Part shown: positions 18,161 through 26,581 of the stretch, in pieces
Layout: every line of letters begins with the position of its first letter
Position numbering within the stretch: the first letter of the stretch is position 1
Assembly (NCBI GenBank): GCA_947465645.1
Contig: CANIBQ010000019.1
Span: forward strand, 1-64,000
DNA: 64,000 bases
DNA from: Acidobacteriota bacterium
GTDB taxonomy: Bacteria; Acidobacteriota; Vicinamibacteria; Vicinamibacterales; UBA2999
Direction of reading: 5' to 3'
Position numbers and translations under genes: made by a program
The notes under the pieces: generated by a model
Seen by the model: the letters and a program-made list of their open reading frames with translations, nothing else
Databases searched by the model: none
What the model was told of the DNA's origin: nothing

Positions 18161-18577
18161 ATGAACATCTCGGACCTGCCGGCGGTGAATGCGACGCTCA
18201 ATGCCACATCCGCGTTCTTTCTCGTTGCCGGCTACGTGTTCATCCGCCGCGGTCAGATCAACCTGCACAAGCGCTCAATGCTGGCGGCGCTGACCTCCTC
18301 GGCGTTGTTCCTGACGAGCTACGTCGTCTACCACTTGAACATCGGATCGAGACCGTTTCAGGGTCAGGGCGTCGCTCGCGTCGTCTACTTCTCGATCCTG
18401 ATCAGCCATGTCCTGCTGGCGGCCGCCATCCTCCCGCTGGCGCTGATGACCGCATCGCGCGGATTGAAGGCGCAGTACGAGCGCCACGTTCGCATCGCGC
18501 GATGGACGCTGCCTCTCTGGCTGTACGTCTCGGTCACCGGCGTCGTCATCTACCTGATGCTCTACCAGCTTTATTGA
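18161..18577 (+). CDS. DUF420 membrane protein
   Basis: The 138-residue protein has four hydrophobic helices, with 'NLHKRSMLAALTSSALFLTSYVVYHL', 'HVLLAAAILPLALMTASRG' and 'HVRIARWTLPLWLYVSVTGVVIYLML', matching DUF420. Conserved His residues in helices suggest heme or metal contact. The family (including CtaM-like proteins) lies with cytochrome oxidase genes and supports oxidase assembly. It is the last gene of the ctaA/ctaB group here; no oxidase subunits are in the window. Confidence 0.87.
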   Translation: MNISDLPAVNATLNATSAFFLVAGYVFIRRGQINLHKRSMLAALTSSALFLTSYVVYHLNIGSRPFQGQGVARVVYFSILISHVLLAAAILPLALMTASRGLKAQYERHVRIARWTLPLWLYVSVTGVVIYLMLYQLY

Positions 18578-18581
18578 CGCG

Positions 18582-19886
18582 ATGCATCCCCGAGCCTGCC
18601 GGTATGCGGCGACGGCCTTCATCATTCTCGGCGCGGTGACGTCGCCCGACACCGCCCTCGCCGCGCAACCAGGCCCTGCCCTCTTCGAAAACCTCAAATC
18701 GCTGGACAGCATTCCAGCCCCGGCGCCGATGCTCGTGCGGCCGCGCGTCTTTGCGGCCTACGGCGCGCTGATCGCGGCGGCGATGCTCACGATCCTGTAT
18801 CTGTACCGGGGACGCGCGTTCATCGTCTACTGGATCGGGAGCTGGCTTCTGGTCGCGGGATCGCTGACGCTGCTCGCCCAGGGTTATCCCGACGTACGTT
18901 TTGGAAGCGTGATGCTTGGCCTCGCGCACCTGCTCGCGGTCTGGTCGGCGGGCCTGACGCTGCTCGGCGCCGAGGCGTTTCCCGACGCACCGCTGCGGTG
19001 GAACGCACCCGTGCGCGTCGCCGCGACCACGGCGGTGTGGTTTCTCGCGGCGCCGTTTCTGCTGCCGCTGACCTTCGTGCTGACCACCGGCCCCGCGGCC
19101 GCGGCGATTCTCTTCGGCTGGTCGGCGCTGCGGTACGTGCGCCTGACCGTCCGCACGCGCTACGTCGGCACACTCCTGATCGGCGCGGGCATGGTGCTGA
19201 TGACCGTGACCAACGCCGCGGCGGCGGGTGTCGTGCTGAATCTCGAATGGGGCACGGAGATGTTCAACCGCCTGCTCGCCTTCAACATCGTGATCAGCAT
19301 GTTCGTCGCGCTGGGCATGCACGTGCTGGTCTTCGAAGACATGACCGACGAGCTGCGCCGCGCCAATCGCAACCTCGAGGCCGCCAACGAGGAGGTGCAG
19401 CGCCTGGCGATTACCGATCCGCTGACGGGCTGCCATAACCGGCGGTTCTTCGACGAGATCGAGCGGCGGGAGATGCAGCGTCATCGGCGCTACGGATCGC
19501 CGATCTCGGTGGTGTTCGTGGACGTCAACCACTTCAAGCAGTTGAACGACACCCTGGGTCACGACGTCGGCGACGACATCCTGAGGATGCTCGGGACGCT
19601 GCTCCGCAAGCAGGTGCGCGAATCCGACTACGTCATCCGCTGGGGCGGCGACGAGTTTCTGTTGCTCCTCACCTGCAGCGTGCCGGAGGCCGAGCGGAAA
19701 GCAGAGGAGCTCAAGCTCGCGTTCGAGCGCGAGCGCGACCAGGCCAACCTGCCGGCCAACGTCGGGTTGAGCGTCGGTGTCGCGGCCGTGCCTGGAGAGG
19801 CGGGCGACCTGACAGACGCGATCCGCATCGCGGATATCCTCATGTACCGCAACAAGCTCGACGAGCGCGCCCGCCCGTCGACGTAG
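18582..19886 (+). CDS. Diguanylate cyclase (GGDEF) with N-terminal membrane sensor
   Basis: The 434-residue protein has a signal-like N-terminus and seven to eight membrane helices over about residues 50-250, followed by a short coiled linker ('ELRRANRNLEAANEEVQRL') and a GGDEF domain starting 'ITDPLTGCHNRRFF'. The active site 'RWGGDEFLLLL' is intact, so it should make cyclic di-GMP. No clear RxxD inhibitory site is visible. A possible local effector is the receiver-PilZ protein at 56.7 kb. Confidence 0.93.
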   Translation: MHPRACRYAATAFIILGAVTSPDTALAAQPGPALFENLKSLDSIPAPAPMLVRPRVFAAYGALIAAAMLTILYLYRGRAFIVYWIGSWLLVAGSLTLLAQGYPDVRFGSVMLGLAHLLAVWSAGLTLLGAEAFPDAPLRWNAPVRVAATTAVWFLAAPFLLPLTFVLTTGPAAAAILFGWSALRYVRLTVRTRYVGTLLIGAGMVLMTVTNAAAAGVVLNLEWGTEMFNRLLAFNIVISMFVALGMHVLVFEDMTDELRRANRNLEAANEEVQRLAITDPLTGCHNRRFFDEIERREMQRHRRYGSPISVVFVDVNHFKQLNDTLGHDVGDDILRMLGTLLRKQVRESDYVIRWGGDEFLLLLTCSVPEAERKAEELKLAFERERDQANLPANVGLSVGVAAVPGEAGDLTDAIRIADILMYRNKLDERARPST

Positions 19887-19969
19887 CCGGGGGCAGGCCC
19901 CTCGAGCTGGCTTGGGCAGGCTGGCCCTGCGATAAGATAGAACTCACGAAACTCAGGGGGAACCACGCA

Positions 19970-20632
19970 ATGCCACGTGTATATGTCGTTGCACTTGCCG
20001 TTGTGATACTCGCGTGCGCGTTGACAGCCGAGGCGCAAACCGGACGCGTATCTGGGATAGTCAAAGACACGGCCGGCAAGCCCATCAAGGGGGCGACCGT
20101 GAGAGCGATCAACCCCGACGCAAGCCCTGGCGAGTTCACCTCCACGACCGACGACAAGGGCCGCTTCGCGATGCTCGGTCTCCGAACATCGGCCACGTGG
20201 CGCTTCGTGGCGGAGGCTCCGGGATTCTTCGTCAATGAGGGCGAGGCCCGCATCCTGAGCCGACCGGGCGCGCCCTTCCAGTTCGTGCTGCGCCGCGATC
20301 CGGGTCCCCTCCCCGGCGCCCTCGTCAAGGACATCCAGGAGCAGCTTGCCTCCGCGAACGCGCTGCGCGATGACGGCCGCTTCGACCAGGCTATTTCCGC
20401 GTACCAATCCATTCAGACGAAGAATCCGAAGCTCACGACGCTGCGCCTGGTGCTGGCGGCTACCTACCGCGACAAGGCGGAGGGCGAAGCCAACCCAGCC
20501 GCGCGGGTCGTCCTCCTCGAGAAAGCCATCACCGCCTACTCCGACCTGCTGAAGGACGATGCCGCCAACGAGCACGCGAAGACCGAACTGACCGCGGTCA
20601 GCACGCGCCTTCACGAGCTGAAGAAGAACTGA
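19970..20632 (+). CDS. Secreted regulatory-like domain plus TPR-like protein
   Basis: The 220-residue protein has a signal peptide (to 'TAEAQ'), a carboxypeptidase-regulatory-like sandwich ('GRVSGIVKDTAGKPIKGATVRAIN...DDKGRFAMLGL') and a C-terminal helical region with TPR-like spacing ('ANALRDDGRFDQAISAYQSIQTKNP', 'LEKAITAYSDLLKDD'). The function is unknown; a scaffold in the periplasm is inferred. A good purine-rich site (CAGGGGGAACC) precedes the ATG. The next gene starts 4 bp after the stop, so they are probably co-transcribed. Confidence 0.77.
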   Translation: MPRVYVVALAVVILACALTAEAQTGRVSGIVKDTAGKPIKGATVRAINPDASPGEFTSTTDDKGRFAMLGLRTSATWRFVAEAPGFFVNEGEARILSRPGAPFQFVLRRDPGPLPGALVKDIQEQLASANALRDDGRFDQAISAYQSIQTKNPKLTTLRLVLAATYRDKAEGEANPAARVVLLEKAITAYSDLLKDDAANEHAKTELTAVSTRLHELKKN

Positions 20633-20636
20633 CGTC

Positions 20637-22580
20637 GTGGCTCAACGCGCCGCCCCGGTCCGCCGCTGGCAGGCCACCCTCATCGTCGTGCTCTTCTTCA
20701 TCGCGGTGGCCGGCGCCGCGCTCGCGGGATGGCTGTACGCGCGAGAATCACCGCCCCACCAGGGTCCGCTGCTCATCATCTCGATCAACGGCCTGAGCGC
20801 CGACCGGCTGCCGGCGTACGGCGCGACCCGGTCGGATACGCCGGCCATCGACGCGCTGGCCGCCGACGCGATCGTCTTCGATCGTGCGTACTCACATTCA
20901 CCGCAGACGCTTCCCGCGTTCGCGTCGCTGCTCTCCGGGAAGCTGCCGTTCGAGCACGGCGTGCGGGATGACGCGGGATTCGTGCTCGCGGACGACGAGC
21001 GCACGCTGGCTGAACTGCTGCGCAACCGCGGCTTCGCGACCGGGGCGGCGGTCTCCACATTCCTGCTGGGGCGGCAGACGGGCATGGCGCAGGGATTCTC
21101 GTTCTTCGACGCCGACCTGCCCGAGTCCGAAGATGCGCAGGCGCCGCCGCTCGAGCGCGACGGCGCCCTCACTGCCGAGGCAGCGGAGCGATGGCTCCGC
21201 ACGCAGGACGAGCAGCGGTTCTTCCTGTTCATCGAGGTCGACGCGGCTGCCGCTGAACCGGTCGTCGCCCGCCTCGTGCAGGCGCTCCAGCAGCGCCGTC
21301 TGTACGACGATGCGACGATCCTGCTGGCCGCCGGTCATGGCGGCTCCGGCTCGCTGGTGTCGCTGGACGAAGCATCGCTGCGCGTGCCGCTGATCGTGAA
21401 GCAACCGCGCCTCGACGGCGCCGGCCGGCGGATCGCGGCGCCGGTGCAACTCATCGACATCCTGCCGACCGTGCTCGACCTCGTGCGAGCGCCCATTCCA
21501 TCCGGGCTGCGCGGCCGCTCGCTCCGGCCCGTGCTCGACAACGAGGATGCCGTACTCGTCGACCATCCGATCTATGCCGAATCGCTCGTGGCCCGGTTCA
21601 GGGTCGGTGGACGTCCGGTGTACGCGCTGACGCGAGGTCGGTTCCGCTACGTGCGCGGAGACAACGACGCGTTCTACGACCTGTCGCAGCCCGCGGCCGC
21701 CCCACTCCAACCTGCGACACCGGAAGACGCCCGCCTGCGCACCGAGCTCGATCGACTGCTCGAGGGCACGACGATCCAGATGCCCGCCGACATCGCGGCG
21801 GCCGACGTCGACCGCTACGCGGCGATTGGCTACCTGAGGGGCGCACGGCTTGCGCGCGCCGAGGCGCCGACGATTGACCCATTCGGCAATGAAGCGCTGA
21901 TCCAGGCGCATCGCGCGGCGGCCGTGCTCGCCGGCGAGCGGAACTACGCAGCCGCCATCGATCGGATGCGCGACATCGCTCGCGCGCACGCCGACCTGCC
22001 GGTCGTGCAGTACCAGATGGGCACGCTGCTCGCGCGGACCGGCCGGCTCGAGGAGGCGGCGGTCGCGTTCCGAGCCGCGGCGCGGCTCAATCCTGATGTG
22101 TCCGATGCGCCGGTCGCGCTCGCCAGCGTCCTGATGCGCGCGCGGCAACATGACCCGGCGGCAGAGCAGGCCGCGCTCGCCGTCGCGCTCGCCGAGCGTG
22201 AGAACGCCGGGGCGCGCGCCGTTGCGCACGAGATGGCGGCACGCGTCGCGCTCGCGCGCCAGGATCCGGAAGCGGCGATGACGCACGCGGAGGCGGCGCA
22301 GGCGGCCGATCCGCGGCGGCCGATGCCGCAGTTCGTGCGCGGCCGGCTGCTGTACGACGAGGGCAGCTATGCGGAAGCGCTCGCGGCATTCGAACAGGCC
22401 GCCGCCTCGCTCGCCGAGCGCGGCGGGGCGCTCGAGGAGCTGCACTACTACCTTGGCGAGTCACTGGTGAAGCTCGAGCGCCCGGCCGAAGCCGAGCTGC
22501 ACTTCAAGGAAGAACAGCGCAACTTCCCGCAGGTCAGCGTGGCGGCGGCGACCCGTACGTCGTCGACGTATCCACGGTGA
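20637..22580 (+). CDS. Membrane-anchored sulfatase-fold protein with C-terminal TPR repeats
   Basis: The 647-residue protein has one N-terminal membrane helix, then an alkaline-phosphatase/sulfatase-like domain (about residues 45-330: 'GPLLIISINGLSADRLPAYGA', 'HSPQTLPAFASLLSGKLPFEHGV', 'VPLIVKQPRLDG') and a TPR-rich C-terminus (about residues 420-640). The formylglycine position of true sulfatases lacks the CxPxR motif (here SPQTLPAFAS), and the late 'DHG' metal site reads 'AGHGGSGS'. Catalysis is therefore doubtful or of another kind. The GTG start lies 4 bp after the preceding gene. The 3' end overlaps the convergent gene by 47 bp. Confidence 0.83.
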   Translation: MAQRAAPVRRWQATLIVVLFFIAVAGAALAGWLYARESPPHQGPLLIISINGLSADRLPAYGATRSDTPAIDALAADAIVFDRAYSHSPQTLPAFASLLSGKLPFEHGVRDDAGFVLADDERTLAELLRNRGFATGAAVSTFLLGRQTGMAQGFSFFDADLPESEDAQAPPLERDGALTAEAAERWLRTQDEQRFFLFIEVDAAAAEPVVARLVQALQQRRLYDDATILLAAGHGGSGSLVSLDEASLRVPLIVKQPRLDGAGRRIAAPVQLIDILPTVLDLVRAPIPSGLRGRSLRPVLDNEDAVLVDHPIYAESLVARFRVGGRPVYALTRGRFRYVRGDNDAFYDLSQPAAAPLQPATPEDARLRTELDRLLEGTTIQMPADIAAADVDRYAAIGYLRGARLARAEAPTIDPFGNEALIQAHRAAAVLAGERNYAAAIDRMRDIARAHADLPVVQYQMGTLLARTGRLEEAAVAFRAAARLNPDVSDAPVALASVLMRARQHDPAAEQAALAVALAERENAGARAVAHEMAARVALARQDPEAAMTHAEAAQAADPRRPMPQFVRGRLLYDEGSYAEALAAFEQAAASLAERGGALEELHYYLGESLVKLERPAEAELHFKEEQRNFPQVSVAAATRTSSTYPR

Positions 22581-23400
22581 ACTTGCGATAGTCGGAAAAC
22601 TCCGAGACGCCGCGCACGCGCAGGCGGCGGACCAGCGCGACCCGCGCACTGGCCGTCCACGTCACCGCGGCCGGCAGCCAGGCCTCGTTGTTCACCTTGC
22701 GGCGCTCGTAAGCCGCAACCGTGCCCGCGTGCACGCGGGCCAGCAGGCCAAGGCCGAACGACAGGGTGTCGATGGCTTCGATCTCCACGCGAACCAGCTC
22801 GTAGTCCGACTCGCTGATCCACGCGCGCGCCTTGAAATGCCGCATGACCTTGCCGTCCCTGGTCAGCGGCTTCACGCCCGGCCTGGGTGTGAGCGTCGCG
22901 AGGATCGTGTCGTGCCCCTCGATCGCCTCGCGCCGCACCATCTGGATGTCGTAGACGTGAAACACGTCGTCGACGGCCGCGGAGTACTCCCGTCGCGCCT
23001 TGTCCTCGTCGCGCGCGACGGACTGCCGCTGCGAAGGCGTCGCCGTCGACGCGACCTTCCGGGCATACGCTTCGACGCGCTTCTGTCTCTCGCGGTCCTG
23101 CTTCGCCAGTTGGTCAGGGCGAACCCGCGTGCCGTTCTCCTCGACCAGGCGCCGGTATCGATCCTCGCCAGGCAGTCCCGGATAGACCTCGAACACCTTG
23201 ACCGATTCGCCCCTGGTGCGTCCCGAGCCGTCCAGCTTCTGCTCCACGCGCCGCTCCATGAAGCTGTAGCCGCTCTGCCGTTCCTCGTCCGTGGCGAGGT
23301 GCGTCTTCACCTGCGCGGCAAACGTGTCGTAGTCGGGCAGCGGCCGTTCCTGCGCGGCGGGGATCGCCATGAAGAGAAGAACGGCGCAGATCAGTCGCAT
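22534..23400 (-). CDS. Conserved secreted protein of unknown function
   Basis: The 288-residue protein begins with a signal peptide (MRLICAVLLFMAIPAAQ). The mature part is mixed, with 'LATDEERQSGYSFMERRVEQKLDG', a charged helical central stretch, and a C-terminal beta-rich half 'KVMRHFKARAWISESDYELVRVEIEAIDTLSFGLGLLARVHAG'. The latter resembles outer-membrane-lipoprotein-sorting-like folds (LolA/LolB type), but I cannot assign a family. It follows the YbhN-like gene by one base on the same strand, so the two are probably in one operon. Confidence 0.7.
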   Translation of the reverse strand: MRLICAVLLFMAIPAAQERPLPDYDTFAAQVKTHLATDEERQSGYSFMERRVEQKLDGSGRTRGESVKVFEVYPGLPGEDRYRRLVEENGTRVRPDQLAKQDRERQKRVEAYARKVASTATPSQRQSVARDEDKARREYSAAVDDVFHVYDIQMVRREAIEGHDTILATLTPRPGVKPLTRDGKVMRHFKARAWISESDYELVRVEIEAIDTLSFGLGLLARVHAGTVAAYERRKVNNEAWLPAAVTWTASARVALVRRLRVRGVSEFSDYRKFTVDTSTTYGSPPPR

Positions 23401-23401
23401 C

Positions 23402-24370
23402 CTAAGGTCGTCCGCGGTGCGTCGCCACCAGCATCAATCCGACGCCCGCCCAGAACAGACTCCTGATCTTCCGGACCACCGCCAGCGCCACGCCAGCAGC
23501 CGGGTTCAGGGCCAGCAACGGCGCGATCGCGCCGGAGAGCGCTTCGTCCACGCCAATCCTGAACGGCACGAACTTGAACGCGACGGTCACCACCCGGTTG
23601 AGCGCCTCGAACACGATCGCCTGGCCAAGCGTCGGACTGCGGTCGCCGAGCAGCCATCGAAGCGTCAGAAACACCTCGACGACCGCAAGCGCGTGAAACG
23701 CGAGGTCGAGCGCGAAGACGCGCCAGAGCCGTGCCGGATGGCCGGCTGAAAACCCCAGCACCGACTGGCGCAGGTGGGCCAGCGTCTCGCGCCACGGCGG
23801 ACGGGCACCGCGCGCCTCGTCCCACGTACCCCGCAGCACCCGGGAGGCCACCGCGGCCGCCACGGCCGCTGCGGCCAGCGCGCCCACCGCAAGCCAGCGC
23901 AGTGCCGCAGGCAACGGCGCCGTCGCCAGCAGGACGGCCAGGCCGACGGCAATCATCGCGACGACCGACGCGGCGTACACGAGATTCTCGAGGGCAAGCG
24001 ATGCCACCGATTCGCGCGTCGCCAGGTGATGGCGTGTCAGGAGAACCTTGGTGGGCTCGCTCGCAAGAAGTCCGAGCGGGGTGACGCTGCCCACGGCGTC
24101 GCCGGCGAGGAATGCCCGCACCGCCTGGCGACGGGTGAGGCGCGTGCCTGGCGGCACGCAGAGACGCCAGCACTCGGCGCGGATGAGGAAGCGGGCGCCG
24201 GCCAGCGCCAGGATGACCAGGAGGCCCCACCCGACGCGCTGGACGCCCTCGACGATCGCGGCGCCGCCAACGCTCCGCACCGCGTAGGCGAAGAGCGCGG
24301 CGCCTGCAAGCGTCCCGACGACCGTGACGATGCGGCGCGAGCCTTGACGGCTCGCGTGGCGGACCGTCAA
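23402..24370 (-). CDS. YbhN/LPG synthase-type transmembrane protein
   Basis: The 322-residue protein has about seven to eight membrane helices and blocks of the UPF0104/lysylphosphatidylglycerol synthetase TM family: 'FLAGDAVGSVTPLGLLASEPTKVLLTRHH', 'LALENLVYAASVVAMI' and 'NRVVTVAFKFVPFRIGVDEALSG'. Members flip or transfer membrane lipids, but this one has no catalytic domain. The only in-frame initiator upstream of the conserved region is TTG 24370, which lies inside a dispersed palindrome, so the first 14 residues (MTVRHASRQGSRRI) are repeat-derived. The gene lies 80 bp after atpF. Confidence 0.82.
   Translation of the reverse strand: MTVRHASRQGSRRIVTVVGTLAGAALFAYAVRSVGGAAIVEGVQRVGWGLLVILALAGARFLIRAECWRLCVPPGTRLTRRQAVRAFLAGDAVGSVTPLGLLASEPTKVLLTRHHLATRESVASLALENLVYAASVVAMIAVGLAVLLATAPLPAALRWLAVGALAAAAVAAAVASRVLRGTWDEARGARPPWRETLAHLRQSVLGFSAGHPARLWRVFALDLAFHALAVVEVFLTLRWLLGDRSPTLGQAIVFEALNRVVTVAFKFVPFRIGVDEALSGAIAPLLALNPAAGVALAVVRKIRSLFWAGVGLMLVATHRGRP
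24335..24370. repeat. Dispersed GAGCCGT-type palindrome at the YbhN-like start
   Basis: Two overlapping palindromes, GCGAGCCTTGACGGCTCGC and GGCGGACCGTCAAGGTCCGCC, extend from about 24345 to 24378. The copy is related to 17238-17273. It lies across the start codon of the minus-strand membrane protein and could also act as a hairpin between atpF and that gene. Confidence 0.7.
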
Positions 24371-24449
24371 GGTCCGCCCCGCAGGATCGTCGTCCGCCCC
24401 GCATCATCCGCCCGCAGGCGCATACAGTGGCCCTGCGTCAGTGGCGTCG

Positions 24450-24950
24450 TCAGTGACGCGGTGTGTCGAGCTGGCCGATCGTCTCGTCGATCAACCGCTC
24501 GTTGTCTTCCTTCGTGAGGTTGCGGCGAATCAGCTTCGAGGCAATCGCCACCGACAGGTCGACCGCCTCCTTCCGGATCTGCTGGAGCGCGCGCGCCGTT
24601 TCCATCTCGATCTGGCGTTCGGCGCTCTTCACGAGGCTGGTGGCTTCGGCCCGCGCCTTCTGCTTGAGCTCTTCCCTGAGCCGCTCGGCGTCCGCGCGGG
24701 TGCTTGCCACGATCGCCTCAGCCTCGGTGCGGGCCGTCCCGAGGATGCGGGCCGACTCCTGGTGAATCTGCTCCAGCTCCTGCCTGGCGCGCTGGGCATC
24801 GTCGAGCGACTTCCGGATCGAAGCCTGGCGCGTGTCGAGCGCGTCGAGCAGCGGATGCCACGCAAACTTCGCCAGCAGCGCCAGCAGCACCAGGAAGGTG
24901 ACGATGGTCCAGATGAACAGTCCCGGATCTGGCTGGACGAGCGGATTCAT
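24450..24950 (-). CDS. atpF: ATP synthase F0 subunit b
   Basis: The 166-residue protein has one N-terminal membrane helix ('LFIWTIVTFLVLLALLAKFAW') and a long charged coiled-coil with heptad pattern ('LDDAQRARQELEQIHQESARILGTARTEAEAIV'), the peripheral stator of F-type ATP synthase. It ends the F0 cluster; four bases separate it from atpE upstream. No delta or alpha subunit gene follows, unlike the usual atpF-H-A order. Confidence 0.96.
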   Translation of the reverse strand: MNPLVQPDPGLFIWTIVTFLVLLALLAKFAWHPLLDALDTRQASIRKSLDDAQRARQELEQIHQESARILGTARTEAEAIVASTRADAERLREELKQKARAEATSLVKSAERQIEMETARALQQIRKEAVDLSVAIASKLIRRNLTKEDNERLIDETIGQLDTPRH

Positions 24951-24954
24951 GACC

Positions 24955-25185
24955 CTACTTCAGCAGCACGATGAGCAGCGCGAACACTTCCGCGAGAATC
25001 GCGACGCCTTCGAGCAGGAACAGCGGGAGGTTCACGGCGCCGGTGATCGCGCCCACGGCGCTTGGCTGCCGCGCGACCGCCTCGGCGAGGCTCGCCGCAA
25101 GCTTACCGATACCCTGTCCAGCGCCGATGACGACCAGTCCCAGGCCGATGCCGGCACCCATATACGCGAGCGCAAAACCTTCCAT
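24955..25185 (-). CDS. atpE: ATP synthase F0 subunit c
   Basis: The 76-residue hairpin has two helices joined by the polar loop 'ARQPSAVG' and an essential carboxylate in helix 2 ('PLFLLEGVAILAEVFALL'). The Gln at 'GAGQGIG' matches the position used by Na+-coupled rings, but the Glu is followed by Gly-Val rather than Ser-Thr, so H+ coupling is more likely. The ATG 25185 is preceded by a good site (GGAGGAACGACGA). Confidence 0.95.
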   Translation of the reverse strand: MEGFALAYMGAGIGLGLVVIGAGQGIGKLAASLAEAVARQPSAVGAITGAVNLPLFLLEGVAILAEVFALLIVLLK

Positions 25186-25202
25186 TCGTCGTTCCTCCGT
25201 AT

Positions 25203-25254
25203 GGCGGGTCGTTTCCTCACCCGCCGTTGTATAGAACGGGTCCGGGGGGACCCG
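25203..25254 (-). promoter_or_regulatory. Tandem hairpins between atpB and atpE
   Basis: Two stem-loops lie in the 80-bp gap: GGCGGGT/ACCCGCC (25203-25209 with 25219-25225) and CGGGTCC/GGACCCG (25237-25243 with 25248-25254). In the minus-strand mRNA they sit just 5' of the atpE ribosome-binding site, a position where other bacteria tune subunit c over-expression. The second stem has the same sequence as a hairpin at 62120-62137. Confidence 0.5.
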
Positions 25255-25265
25255 CCCGCGCCAAC

Positions 25266-26213
25266 TTAATGGTGCGCGTGAATGGCCATGCCGATGAACA
25301 CGGCCGTGAGCAGAGTAAACACGTAGGCCTGCACCAGGACCACGATGATTTCGATTCCCGAGATGCCGACCGCGAGGGGCACCGAGAAGACCAGGCCGAC
25401 GCCCATGCCGACCGCCGCGCCGGCCATCTCCGTGAAGATGAACACGAACGACAGGATCGCGAGGATCGCGAGGTGCCCGCCCGTCATGTTGGCCGCAAGT
25501 CGCATCGTCAGCGCGAACGGCCGCACCAGCATCCCGAGGATTTCGATCGGGATCAGTGCGATGCCAAGCACCGGGGAGACACCGCCGGGCATGAGGTTCT
25601 TCCAGTGCTTCACGAAGCCGTGGGCCTTTGACCCGGCGACAACGATCGCGCCGAAGGTGATCATCGCGAGCGCCGCCGTGACGTTGAAGTTGGCGGTCGC
25701 GGTCGTGCCCCCGTGCGTCAGGCGCACGAGGAAGTTCTCGGGGTCGAGGTGCAGCACCGAATGATTGAGCAGCCCGAGCACGTCGAAAATCGGGATCAGG
25801 CCAATCGCGTTGGCGGCGAGGATGAAGATGAACAGGGTGAGCAGGAGCGGCGTCCAGGTGCGGACCCATTTCGAGCCGACGTTGGGCTCCACGACCGAGT
25901 CGCGCAGGTACTCGACCAGCGCCTCGATGCTGTTCATGAAGCGGCGCGGGATCATGCGTTCCTGGCGCAGGTAGCTGCGCACCGCCACCGTCACCACGAG
26001 GAAGACGGTCGCGGCCACGAGCCACAGCATGAACACGTGCTTGGTGACGGAGAAGTCGATGCCGAACAGCGTGGGGAGATGGATCAGAGGATGGTCGAGC
26101 GGACTGTTGGACACGTGTCCAATGAGCAATTCGCCGGCGTTGAACCCCTCGGCGGCAGCCTCGTGGGCGCCCTGGGCGACGGCCTCATGGGCGTCAGGTT
26201 GCGCGAACATCAT
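25266..26213 (-). CDS. atpB: ATP synthase F0 subunit a
   Basis: The 315-residue integral membrane protein has the conserved fourth-helix region 'GMLVRPFALTMRLAANMTGGHLAI' with the essential Arg, and a fifth helix region 'GIEIIVVLVQAYVFTLLTAVFIGMAIH'. It forms the proton half-channels against the c-ring. Its start overlaps the stop of the subunit I-like gene (ATGA at 26210-26213), which decides the ATG 26213 start. N-terminal residues 1-45 are polar and Ala/His-rich, longer than the average family member. Confidence 0.95.
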   Translation of the reverse strand: MMFAQPDAHEAVAQGAHEAAAEGFNAGELLIGHVSNSPLDHPLIHLPTLFGIDFSVTKHVFMLWLVAATVFLVVTVAVRSYLRQERMIPRRFMNSIEALVEYLRDSVVEPNVGSKWVRTWTPLLLTLFIFILAANAIGLIPIFDVLGLLNHSVLHLDPENFLVRLTHGGTTATANFNVTAALAMITFGAIVVAGSKAHGFVKHWKNLMPGGVSPVLGIALIPIEILGMLVRPFALTMRLAANMTGGHLAILAILSFVFIFTEMAGAAVGMGVGLVFSVPLAVGISGIEIIVVLVQAYVFTLLTAVFIGMAIHAHH

Positions 26214-26581
26214 CCTTTTTCCATCCCGCGAGCGAAGAGGCGGCGCATGCATAGCGCCTCGGTCACGTGCAAGGCGATGAAGTAACTGGTGAAGCTGACG
26301 ACGAACGCGATCGGGCGAACCGGCAGCATCTTGAGTATCACCACGATATAGACCCCGAAGAACACCATCTTCGCGGCAAAGGCCTGAATCATCAGCGGCG
26401 TCAGCCGCTCCGGATGGCTGCTCGTCCACGTCCGTTCGACGAGCACCCACGTCATCACCGCGGCCGCCAGCGGCCCGAACATCCCGAGCACTATTTCCCG
26501 TTCCGCATCGATGTTCAGCAGGCGGGTGGCCGCGAGCCATGACCCGAGACTTGCTCCCACCATCCACCACGCCGGTGTCAT
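26210..26581 (-). CDS. ATP synthase subunit I-like membrane protein
   Basis: The 123-residue protein has four hydrophobic helices, with a Trp-rich start ('MTPAWWMVGASLGSWLA') and the final 'PIAFVVSFTSYFIALHVTEALCMRRLF'. Its position between the AtpZ-like protein and subunit a, with ATGA overlaps on both sides, matches AtpI (uncI), which helps c-ring assembly or Mg2+ supply. Sequence similarity to classical AtpI is weak, so the name rests partly on context. Confidence 0.75.
   Translation of the reverse strand: MTPAWWMVGASLGSWLAATRLLNIDAEREIVLGMFGPLAAAVMTWVLVERTWTSSHPERLTPLMIQAFAAKMVFFGVYIVVILKMLPVRPIAFVVSFTSYFIALHVTEALCMRRLFARGMEKG

Noticed and set aside
20637..22580. Active arylsulfatase
   Set aside because: The CxPxR/SxPxR formylglycine motif is not present.
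24955..25185. Sodium-coupled c-ring
   Set aside because: The helix-1 Gln is present, but the Ser/Thr residues following the key Glu in Na+ rings are replaced by Gly-Val.
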